Below are positions 1-5,004 of a DNA stretch of 9,792 nucleotides, piece after piece. The notes under the pieces are model-generated. The model was not told the origin of the DNA and made no database searches. It saw only the letters and a program-made list of their open reading frames with translations. The translations under genes and the position numbers were made by a program. Every line of letters begins with the position of its first letter. Position 1 is the first letter of the stretch. This DNA is from Brevundimonas sp. UBA4609 (GTDB lineage Bacteria > Pseudomonadota > Alphaproteobacteria > Caulobacterales > Caulobacteraceae): assembly GCA_002386585.1 (NCBI GenBank), contig DGIZ01000228.1, positions 1-9,792 of the forward strand, given 5' to 3'.

Positions 1-1
1 G

Positions 2-76
2 GTCTGGATGATACCGACAGACGAGGAGGTTGTGATCGCGCGCCAGACGGCGGCGCTGCTTGATCTGGCGGAATGA
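2..76 (+). CDS. C-terminal tail of an upstream gene (partial)
   Basis: An open frame enters from the left edge and ends at TGA 74-76, giving about 24 residues that end in ...TAALLDLAE. The codons are G/C-rich at the third position and the tail reads like an ordinary alpha-helical C-terminus. Too little remains to assign a family. An ATG at 73-75 overlaps the stop (ATGA), which could couple a downstream frame, but the better start in that frame is the ATG at 157. The call rests only on frame openness and composition. Confidence 0.35.
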   Translation, partial: VWMIPTDEEVVIARQTAALLDLAE

Positions 77-142
77 AGCGCCGGGGGCAGGGGGCGCGGA
101 CGGCGTTCACCGGCCGCTGCGACGGGGACCGGTGGGCTCTTG

Positions 143-150
143 TAAGGAGG
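143..150 (+). promoter_or_regulatory. Perfect Shine-Dalgarno TAAGGAGG before ATG 157
   Basis: TAAGGAGG matches the anti-Shine-Dalgarno sequence over its full length and lies 6 nt before ATG 157. A match this complete at correct spacing is unlikely to be idle, and it is the main reason to consider the short frame that follows as a gene. The weak inverted repeat CACCGG (108-113) / CCGGTG (129-134) lies just upstream. Confidence 0.5.
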
Positions 151-156
151 CCGGCG

Positions 157-327
157 ATGACCCGACCAGGGCCGCGGGAGGCGGCCGGCGGCGCCCGCGT
201 CGCCGGGGACTGCGACCCGGAAGCGCTGCGTCCACCGAAACCCCGGGAGAATCCCGTGACGTCGCTAGGTGATCCATCGCAGGCGCCGGAAGACGGTGCG
301 GCGCGGGTCTGGAACGAGCTTCCGTAG
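157..327 (+). CDS. Possible small protein, 56 aa, unrecognised
   Basis: A 56-residue frame begins MTRPGPREAAGG and ends ARVWNELP. The start was chosen because TAAGGAGG sits 6 nt upstream; the same frame stays open back to an ATG at 73 that overlaps the previous stop, but that ATG has no ribosome-binding site. The product is rich in Pro, Arg, Gly and Ala, has a single Cys, and shows no signal peptide or membrane segment. I recognise no family. Composition is only weakly coding-like, so this may be a translated leader or a chance frame. It lies before the DUF305 lipoprotein gene with 199 bp between. Confidence 0.35.
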   Translation: MTRPGPREAAGGARVAGDCDPEALRPPKPRENPVTSLGDPSQAPEDGAARVWNELP

Positions 328-526
328 CGACCGGGATCGGCGTCTTGCTCAGCCTCGGTTTGCGCCGGATCCCTGACCAGCGCCGCTGCACCGGTCAGGG
401 CGTACTTCGCCTGGTGAACTGAACCAAGGATGCCGACGTTCGTTCAGATCAGGGTCAAGCACGGCCGCAGCCGTCATGTCGCGGACATCCCGTTGGCAGA
501 TGGCTTGATCCAGAGGATTCACATCC
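328..526. other. Intergenic region before the DUF305 gene; one hairpin, no clear gene
   Basis: No convincing gene is present on either strand. The only clear structure is the inverted repeat at 371-400. Short frames cross the region but lack a good ribosome-binding site or recognisable content. The ribosome-binding site of the next gene, AGAGGA, lies about 9 nt before ATG 527. I could not pick out a convincing sigma-70 promoter. Confidence 0.4.
371..400. repeat. 8-bp inverted repeat (hairpin)
   Basis: CCCTGACC at 371-378 pairs perfectly with GGTCAGGG at 393-400 across a 14-nt loop. No T-run follows on either side, so it is not a classical Rho-independent terminator. Its place between the small ORF and the DUF305 gene fits either a weak terminator or an operator. 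Confidence 0.45.
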
Positions 527-982
527 ATGACCAACTTCGCCCAACGGCCCGTCAGGCGGACGGCCATCGCCCTGTCAACACTTTCCCTGCTCGCCGCCGC
601 CGGGTGCGCCAGCGCGCCTGCCTCAGGTACGGCGCCCCCGGATCGACCTATGGGCGGCATGCAGGCGCCGCATGCGGCCCAGGGCTCCGGCATGATGGGC
701 GGCATGCAGATGCCGCCGGGAATGAACATGGCTCGGACACCCTTTTCTGAGGCCGAGATGAGCATGCACCGCGCCATGATGATGGCGACCGATGTGAACA
801 CCCAGCGGACCTGGGCGAGGAAGATGATCGCCCACCATAGAGGGGCTGTCGCTATGGCGCAGGCTCTGCTTGGAAGTGATGCGACAGACGTTGAGGTCCG
901 TCGCATGGCTCAGGCGGTCATCGACGCGCAGACGAGAGAAATCGCAGAGCTCGAATCCTGGCTTGAGCGTCATCCCGGCTGA
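527..982 (+). CDS. DUF305 family lipoprotein, Met-rich, probably copper/metal related
   Basis: The 151-residue protein has an Arg-rich n-region, a hydrophobic segment at about residues 13-26 and a lipobox-like AAGC with Cys27, so it is probably a lipoprotein or otherwise exported. A low-complexity linker at about 28-70 carries many Met residues (M42, M45, M56, M57, M60, M62, M66, M68). The folded part, residues 72-148, is a DUF305 domain with the signature MIAHHRGAVAMA at 100-111 and the closing helix QTREIAELESWL. DUF305 (CopM-like) proteins occur in periplasmic metal contexts, and Met/His clusters bind Cu(I) in other proteins, so a copper role is inferred. The ATG has AGAGGA about 9 nt upstream. 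The lipobox has Ala rather than Leu at -3, so lipidation is likely but not certain. Confidence 0.88.
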   Translation: MTNFAQRPVRRTAIALSTLSLLAAAGCASAPASGTAPPDRPMGGMQAPHAAQGSGMMGGMQMPPGMNMARTPFSEAEMSMHRAMMMATDVNTQRTWARKMIAHHRGAVAMAQALLGSDATDVEVRRMAQAVIDAQTREIAELESWLERHPG

Positions 983-1052
983 TTGTAACGAGGGCGGCAC
1001 GGCGGGGCCTGATCATGCTCTGTCCGTCGCCGTCCGTGCTCCCTGCCAGGCT

Positions 1053-1057
1053 GGAGG
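1053..1057 (+). promoter_or_regulatory. Ribosome-binding site that fixes a TTG start at 1065
   Basis: GGAGG lies 7 nt before TTG 1065. The same frame is open upstream to an ATG at 870 inside the DUF305 gene, but that stretch would encode an Arg/Ser-rich extension foreign to the family. The TTG start gives a protein that begins directly with the first helix of the fold. Confidence 0.6.
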
Positions 1058-1064
1058 ATTTGGG

Positions 1065-1565
1065 TTGGAACTTGAGCAGAGGCAGCTGATCCTCTCCATT
1101 CTCGGCCGCGCCGACACCCTGACCGTGGCGACGGTGCGTGAAGACGGTTGGCCGCATGCAACGGTTGTGAGTTTCGTCAACGATGAGCTCGACATCTATT
1201 TCGGGACGGCGCCCCACTCGCAGAAGATTGGAAACATCGCCCGTGACTCCCGGGTGTCCGCGACCGTCACGCCCGATCACGAGACTTCTAAAGACATCCA
1301 GGCGATCTCGCTCGCGGCAAGGGCGGAGCGTGTTACGGACCCCGGGGAGCTGTTGAGAGTGGCTGATCTGGTCTTAAGGAAATTTCCGAGACCAGGGCGT
1401 CCTGCGCCGGCGGCGGTGCTGGAGGGGGTGGTGGTGGTTCGCCTGCGCCCGACCATCGTCTCGGTCCTGGACTACAGCAGAACCTTCGGTCAGACGGAAC
1501 TGATCGACCTGCGTGACGATCAGGCGCCACGCAGTCGCCAGGACAACCCGCCTTCATCCTCATAG
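1065..1565 (+). CDS. Pyridoxamine 5'-phosphate oxidase-like FMN-binding protein
   Basis: From TTG 1065 the product is 166 residues. It opens with a helix (LELEQRQLILSIL) followed by strands typical of the PNPOx-like split-barrel: ADTLTVATVREDGWPHATVVSFV (about 17-38), then LDIYFGTAPHSQKIGNIARDSRVSATV (about 42-68). The pattern 'xxTVxxDGxPxxxxVxF ... KxxNIxxxxRVSxTV' is the flavin-binding core of the small PNPOx/general stress FMN proteins. The last third (about 119-150) supplies two more strands, and the C-terminus is a polar Ser/Pro tail. Substrate is unknown; family members reduce or sequester flavins, F420 or heme-related ligands, and this is not a confident PdxH. The gene follows the lipoprotein gene by 82 bp on the same strand and may be co-transcribed. 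Confidence 0.8.
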   Translation: MELEQRQLILSILGRADTLTVATVREDGWPHATVVSFVNDELDIYFGTAPHSQKIGNIARDSRVSATVTPDHETSKDIQAISLAARAERVTDPGELLRVADLVLRKFPRPGRPAPAAVLEGVVVVRLRPTIVSVLDYSRTFGQTELIDLRDDQAPRSRQDNPPSSS

Positions 1566-1668
1566 GCATGGGATCATACTGTCGTCCGTCGCCCAGAGAT
1601 GGGATCTGCCGTGGCCCGGATCGAGTGGCCCGGGCTGGCGCGGTGGCTCCGTCGCGTCTTCAGGGCGA

Positions 1669-1836
1669 TTGGGCCCCTATGAGCACGACTGGCCTGATGC
1701 CGATCCATGGCGCGATCAGAACGCTTCGGGCCACACGGCCGGGAGCGTTCTGATCGGCGCCGTCACGGGGCTGGTGTCGTTCGGCGTGACGGCCGCCACA
1801 CCAACCTCCGTGAGGCCTATTGACCGGGATTTCTGA
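1669..1836 (+). CDS. Possible small membrane protein or remnant, 55 aa
   Basis: In the frame ending at TGA 1834-1836, the stretch from TTG 1669 has coding-like third positions, strongest in its middle, and ends in a hydrophobic Gly/Val-rich segment (SVLIGAVTGLVSFGVTAA, about residues 26-43) that could span a membrane. The start is uncertain: no good ribosome-binding site is seen, and the frame is open back to GTG 1513 inside the previous gene. The segment also contains two hairpins (1713-1756 and 1759-1793), so the sequence may be a structured non-coding region. No family recognised. Confidence 0.25.
   Translation: MGPYEHDWPDADPWRDQNASGHTAGSVLIGAVTGLVSFGVTAATPTSVRPIDRDF
1713..1756. repeat. 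Long perfect inverted repeat, hairpin in convergent intergenic region
   Basis: GATCAGAACGCT at 1714-1725 is the exact reverse complement of AGCGTTCTGATC at 1744-1755, and C1713/G1756 extends it to 13 bp. Inside the arms, GGCC 1729-1732 pairs with GGCC 1737-1740 around an ACAC loop, so the whole 44-nt unit can fold into one long hairpin with a single internal mismatch zone. It sits between genes that converge. Neither side has a T-tract, so an intrinsic terminator is not certain; a REP-like element or a Rho-independent stem without U-tract are alternatives. Confidence 0.7.
1759..1793. repeat. Second inverted repeat, 9 bp
   Basis: GCCGTCACG at 1759-1767 pairs exactly with CGTGACGGC at 1785-1793 over a 17-nt loop, starting 3 nt after the preceding hairpin. 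A further small inverted repeat, CGGGAT 1825-1830 / ATCCCG 1836-1841, lies next to the stop codons of the converging frames. Three stem-loops in about 130 bp between converging genes suggests transcript-end structures for both directions. Confidence 0.5.
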
Positions 1837-1853
1837 TCCCGCGCCCGCCGGGC

Positions 1854-3131
1854 CTAGACGACAAAAACCGGTGCAAAGCCCCCGCCCGGAGTTCGGAAGT
1901 TTGTCGTCTGGCCCTGATAGACTCGGGCGGCCGCCAGTAGCGGGTCGCCGTCGTAGACATAGAGACGGACATCGAGCTTCAGCGAACGGATCTCGCCGTC
2001 GACCCTGATCCGACGTTCGCTGGGCTTCGCGAATTCCTGGGCGATATAGCCGCCGAGCTGAATTTCCGCCCATACGCGCCGGGTGATCTTGTCGCCGCGG
2101 TAGACGGCCTTGCCACCATGGCCGCCGGCCGGCTTGAAGAAATATCGGTTGCGCGTCGTCCACAGCCTCTCTGCGTTCTCGGCAGTCACCAGGGTGGTTT
2201 TCGGGATCGCCGAAAGACCTCTCTGATGATCCGGAGCAAGTCCCCAACCGGCGACCATGTCCGGGTCTGACAGCAGGCTCAGGTTCCGCTTGTCGGCGAA
2301 CAGAGCGTGGTTGCGCGGACTGGGCGTCAGAACGACGGCTCCGTTCTGATAGGCGTCACGCAGGGCTTCGTGCCCGTCAGCACCGAGGGAGAAGTCGACG
2401 AGGCGATTGTAGACGAGATCCACAATCTCGCCTTCATGCTCCAGTCGCCCCTGGGAGAAATGGAGTTCGGAGGGATCGGCGACCCACGCCGTAACGCCGC
2501 GCTGTTCGAAAAACCGCTGCGCCAACAGGAACTCCGGGAACAGATACTGATCCTTCGGGCGGTCATCGACGATGGCGATTGTCCGCGGTTGACCCGAGCG
2601 ACCCTGCAACGCCCATTCGTTCAGGAACATCCGCCAGACGAGGGCTTCGAAGTCTCCCATCACCCGCGCGCGCATGGCGTCCTGGGCCTCGCGACAGCAT
2701 TCGCCCTGGGCGTGAGCAAGAAACGCATTCAGGAATGCTCCTCCGGCGTTGGTATTCACCTCGATGAGTTTTGGACCGCCGTCGCCCAGATGAAAATCAT
2801 AGCCCATGAAGACCCCGCGCGGGCCGAAGTCCCGGCGAGCGATGGCCGGGCCCCAACCCAGTACCGCCTCCTGATAGGCCGGGGTCCTGGCCGCAGCCTC
2901 GATGGCGGCCACGACGACCAGCATGGCCTCGATGTCCTGGGCGGACAGGAACACAGGCCCGCCGGAGAACAGGTTCGGTCGATCCGCAAGCAGCGCCGAG
3001 ACAAGGTCCGGCTCCCCGGCCTGCTGACGGATCGCCGAGCTCAGACGGGTCCGGTCCAGCGTGATGCAGAAACAATCCCTGTTAAGCACCGCGTCGAAGG
3101 AGCCGTCACGGGTATCGTCGGTTGTCGCCAT
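1854..3131 (-). CDS. ATP-grasp-like conserved protein of unknown substrate
   Basis: The 425-residue protein starts at an ATG preceded by AAAGGA at good spacing. Motifs seen: KLIEVNTNAGGAFLNA at 121-136, which resembles an ATP-grasp metal-binding E-x-N segment (E124, N126, N128); a nucleotide-binding-like FFKPAGGHGGKAV at 331-343 (K333, Gly-rich loop); then LKLDVRLYVY at 384-393 and RVYQGQTTNFRTPGGG at 403-418. Such features are known from ATP-grasp ligases that join a carboxylate to an amine or thiol, including glutathione synthetase-like and glutathionylspermidine synthase-like groups. The substrate cannot be told from sequence. No signal peptide is seen, so it is probably cytosolic. The stop lies 18 bp beyond the stop of the small plus-strand frame ending at 1836, and the genes converge. 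It is separated from the upstream minus-strand nuclease by 548 bp. Confidence 0.72.
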   Translation of the reverse strand: MATTDDTRDGSFDAVLNRDCFCITLDRTRLSSAIRQQAGEPDLVSALLADRPNLFSGGPVFLSAQDIEAMLVVVAAIEAAARTPAYQEAVLGWGPAIARRDFGPRGVFMGYDFHLGDGGPKLIEVNTNAGGAFLNAFLAHAQGECCREAQDAMRARVMGDFEALVWRMFLNEWALQGRSGQPRTIAIVDDRPKDQYLFPEFLLAQRFFEQRGVTAWVADPSELHFSQGRLEHEGEIVDLVYNRLVDFSLGADGHEALRDAYQNGAVVLTPSPRNHALFADKRNLSLLSDPDMVAGWGLAPDHQRGLSAIPKTTLVTAENAERLWTTRNRYFFKPAGGHGGKAVYRGDKITRRVWAEIQLGGYIAQEFAKPSERRIRVDGEIRSLKLDVRLYVYDGDPLLAAARVYQGQTTNFRTPGGGFAPVFVV

Positions 3132-3679
3132 GGTGTTCCTTTGATCGGGCCGGGATCGAGGGTGTCAGGTCCCAGCGGCCGCGTACCGGATTGTGCGACG
3201 GCTTCGTCTTGCGAAGCAATCCGCGTGCGTTCGACTTCTGGAGCGCCGGTGCGCGACGGCGGGATCGTTTCGGCCCCGCGCCGTCCCGGGTTCGATACGT
3301 CGCTGCGGGCGAAGGCCCGCCGGACGACCGAAGATTCCGGCGATAAATCCCGCCTTCTCGGCGCCCGGCCGTGGAGAAGGGCGCCGGCGCGGCGTCCGTT
3401 GAGCCTGCATGAGGCGATAGCCCGGTCATGGATGATGACCAGGCCCTTTCGGCTCCGGACTGCGCCGCAGTGGAGCCGGCGGCAGGCGATGAGGCGGATC
3501 ACGCTGTCGGGGTCGGCGCGGCCGGTGGAACGGTCCAGTTCGGCGGGGTCGGAATCAGAATGGCGCTCCTCGATCCAGGCGGCCGGGTGGGCGGTGAGGC
3601 CACGCACAGGCTGTCGCGTCGTCGACTTGGAGCACCTTCTCCGCGAAGGCTTTCCCGGTGACTTCTGCTGTCGTCAATG
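3132..3679. other. 548-bp region with no intact gene; coding-like fragments on the minus strand
   Basis: Between the two minus-strand genes no intact frame can be assigned with confidence. The minus strand keeps coding-like third positions in successive but different frames: first a frame from TTG 3677 to TGA 3555, immediately after the nuclease stop; then a second frame from about 3607 to 3375; then possibly a third to about 3165. An inverted repeat, GGCGCCC 3360-3366 / GGGCGCC 3379-3385, lies near the second junction. I see no promoter that I would defend for the ATP-grasp gene. Confidence 0.4.
3375..3607 (-). pseudogene. Candidate frame-broken small gene downstream of the nuclease gene
   Basis: Read on the minus strand from GTG 3607, this frame gives a protein-like stretch containing PAAWIEERHSDSDPAEL and then ADPDSVIRLIACRRLHCGAV, with C or G at nearly all third positions. 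Near 3375 the frame shifts to rare codons (AGA AGG, TTA), and it formally stays open to 3041, into the ATP-grasp gene, which is implausible. A separate frame starting just after the nuclease stop (TTG 3677) gives LTTAEVTGKAFAEKVLQVDD and runs to 3555, so an original gene may have begun there and lost frame near 3600. No family recognised. Coordinates mark only the most coding-like part. Confidence 0.35.
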
Positions 3680-4219
3680 TCAGCGCCCGCAAAGCGGCTT
3701 GCGCCGGTCAAATGTCTCCCAGACCAGGGTCGTGCCGCTCGTGATCATGGCGCAATTGATCTCTTCGCCCGACGGCGACCAGCAGATGGCGGTGATGCGG
3801 TCGTAGCTTCGGCCGGTCTGCTCGCAGCGAAGGGTCTTGCCCGCGACAAGCCGGTTCAGTTCCGCTGTAGCGGAAGCGGCGCTGGCGGTCGGGCAAGGAT
3901 GGCCCGGCGAACAGGTTTCGTCGGCCTCCCGCGCCGCCACGGCGTGGAGTCTGATCTTTGTACCGTCCTTGCAGCGCAGGGTGTCGCCGTCGTTCACATA
4001 GGCCACATTGCATCGGAAACCCGTCTCCGACGGCGACGATGGAAGCGCGTCTGCATCGGCCGTGGCGGGCGGCGACGCGTGACCAACGGCGTCCGCCGCA
4101 GGCCAGTTCAGGGCGGCGATGAAGGCGACAGCCATGAGGGTCGCCGTCATGGAGAGGAAGCGACTGTTGCGCCGGTATGGCTTGCGAGAGCCGGTTGAAC
4201 GGGATGGTTTCGAGCTCAT
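3680..4219 (-). CDS. Thermonuclease (SNase-like) family protein, exported or anchored
   Basis: The 179-residue protein has a basic n-region (residues 3-20), a hydrophobic segment at about 21-38 and then AADA, so it is secreted or held by an N-terminal anchor. The SNase-like domain begins near 67: VNDGDTLRC at 75-83 matches the VxDGDT calcium/catalytic motif, IRL at 89-91 provides the Arg35 counterpart (R90), E98 fits Glu43, and YDR 139-141 provides the Arg87 counterpart (R141). The position of SNase Asp40 is Ala95. Eight cysteines (70, 83, 103, 109, 132, 146, 156, 177) suggest disulfides and an extracytoplasmic location. No clear ribosome-binding site precedes ATG 4219; Met24 is an alternative but would remove the basic n-region. 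The gene is divergent from radC. SNase-like proteins are common on conjugative elements and islands; its role here is unknown. Confidence 0.82.
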   Translation of the reverse strand: MSSKPSRSTGSRKPYRRNSRFLSMTATLMAVAFIAALNWPAADAVGHASPPATADADALPSSPSETGFRCNVAYVNDGDTLRCKDGTKIRLHAVAAREADETCSPGHPCPTASAASATAELNRLVAGKTLRCEQTGRSYDRITAICWSPSGEEINCAMITSGTTLVWETFDRRKPLCGR

Positions 4220-4257
4220 CGAGACAGGCTAGGGCCAATGGGTGAACGGGCCGTGAG

Positions 4258-4270
4258 CCGGGTATCCCGG
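4258..4270. promoter_or_regulatory. Operator-like palindrome between divergent nuclease and radC genes
   Basis: CCGGG TAT CCCGG is a perfect 5-3-5 inverted repeat in the 112-bp gap between the divergent nuclease and radC genes. Its position would suit a repressor site controlling either or both genes. The core GGGTATCCCG recurs at 9748-9757 just after the gcrA stop. No promoter hexamers were recognised nearby with confidence. Confidence 0.3.
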
Positions 4271-4280
4271 TGAAGGAAAA

Positions 4281-4315
4281 GGAAGGGCGGCTGGGAGCGC
4301 TCCGATCGGGAGCGC
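4281..4315 (+). promoter_or_regulatory. radC leader element: purine box plus 7-bp hairpin
   Basis: GGAAGGGCGG at 4281-4290 is followed by a 6-nt spacer and the hairpin GCGCTCC (4297-4303), loop GATCG, GGAGCGC (4309-4315). It ends 16 nt before the radC ATG, with the Shine-Dalgarno AGGAGG at 4321-4326 left free. The same architecture with a co-varied stem occurs before gcrA (9239-9273). It may act as an RNA leader structure or, as a palindrome, as a protein-binding site. The arm GGGAGCGC also forms a direct repeat (4293-4300 and 4308-4315). Confidence 0.6.
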
Positions 4316-4331
4316 CAAACAGGAGGACGCC

Positions 4332-4997
4332 ATGTCGTCCCGACCCGCGTCGAACATCCGTGAATTCGCCCCTGCGCCAGCCTCGACCGTGGAGGACGGC
4401 GACCTTGACCTTCTGGCGGCGATCCTTTCGCGAACCCAGTCTCCAGCCGCCAGCCGGGCCGCCGCCGCCGATCTGATCGCGGACTTCGGAGGGCTGGCCG
4501 ACGTCGCCGCGGCTGATGAAGCCGCCCTGCTTCGTGCCGGCCTCGCGACGGCCGCGGTCGCCGATCTCCTACGGATCCGGGCGCTGGCGGTGGCCATGGC
4601 GAGGGCGGAGGCCTGCCATCGACCGGTCCTGTCGTCATGGACCGCCCTGACGACCTATCTCCGCGCAGATATGGCCCATGCGCCTCGCGAGCAGTTTCGC
4701 GTCCTCTACCTCGACCGCCGCAACATCCTGATGAAGGACGAAGGGCGCGCTGACGGGACGGTAGACCATGCCCCCGTCTATCCCCGCGAAGTGATCCGTC
4801 GGGCCTTGGAACTCTCCGCCAGCGCCCTGATCCTGGTGCACAACCACCCGTCGGGCGATCCCGGTCCTTCGCAGGCGGACATCGCAATGACGCGCCAGGT
4901 CGTGGACGCGGCCCGGCTGTTCAACCTGCAGGTCCATGACCATGTGATCGTCGGCCGTGAAGGCACGGCGAGCTTCCGGGCCCTGGGCCTGATCTGA
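4332..4997 (+). CDS. radC: RadC family JAB-domain protein
   Basis: The 221-residue protein has a helical N-terminal half (about 24-95, DLDLLAAILSR... then GLATAAVADLLRIRALAVA) equivalent to the helix-hairpin-helix region of RadC/UPF0758. The C-terminal JAB/MPN domain carries the full JAMM metal motif: E120 in REQFRVLYLD, HNHPSGDP with H170 and H172, then S180 and D183 in PSQADIAMTR. The tail VHDHVIVGREGTASFRALGLI is the usual RadC ending. A perfect AGGAGG lies 5 nt before the ATG. RadC family genes are frequent on ICEs and plasmids; despite the name no direct DNA-repair activity is established, and a metalloprotease-type or DNA-processing role is unproven. It heads the co-directional block, and the next gene starts 7 nt after its stop. 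Confidence 0.92.
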   Translation: MSSRPASNIREFAPAPASTVEDGDLDLLAAILSRTQSPAASRAAAADLIADFGGLADVAAADEAALLRAGLATAAVADLLRIRALAVAMARAEACHRPVLSSWTALTTYLRADMAHAPREQFRVLYLDRRNILMKDEGRADGTVDHAPVYPREVIRRALELSASALILVHNHPSGDPGPSQADIAMTRQVVDAARLFNLQVHDHVIVGREGTASFRALGLI

Positions 4998-5004
4998 GCC
5001 GGCC

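Noticed and set aside
870..1064. N-terminal extension of the PNPOx-like protein from ATG 870
   Set aside because: It overlaps the DUF305 gene, adds Arg/Ser-rich sequence unlike the family, and a good ribosome-binding site supports TTG 1065.
1611..1633. Direct repeat GTGGCCCGG (1611-1619 and 1625-1633)
   Set aside because: Nine bases only, in GC-rich sequence, with no partner structure; consistent with chance.
3280..3315. GGGTTCGATACG resembling a tRNA T-arm and possible att site
   Set aside because: The flanking bases do not form the 5-bp T-stem and no acceptor or anticodon arms are present.
2307..3806. Long plus-strand frame (499 codons) over the ATP-grasp and nuclease genes
   Set aside because: It crosses two minus-strand genes with clear motifs and shows no domain of its own.
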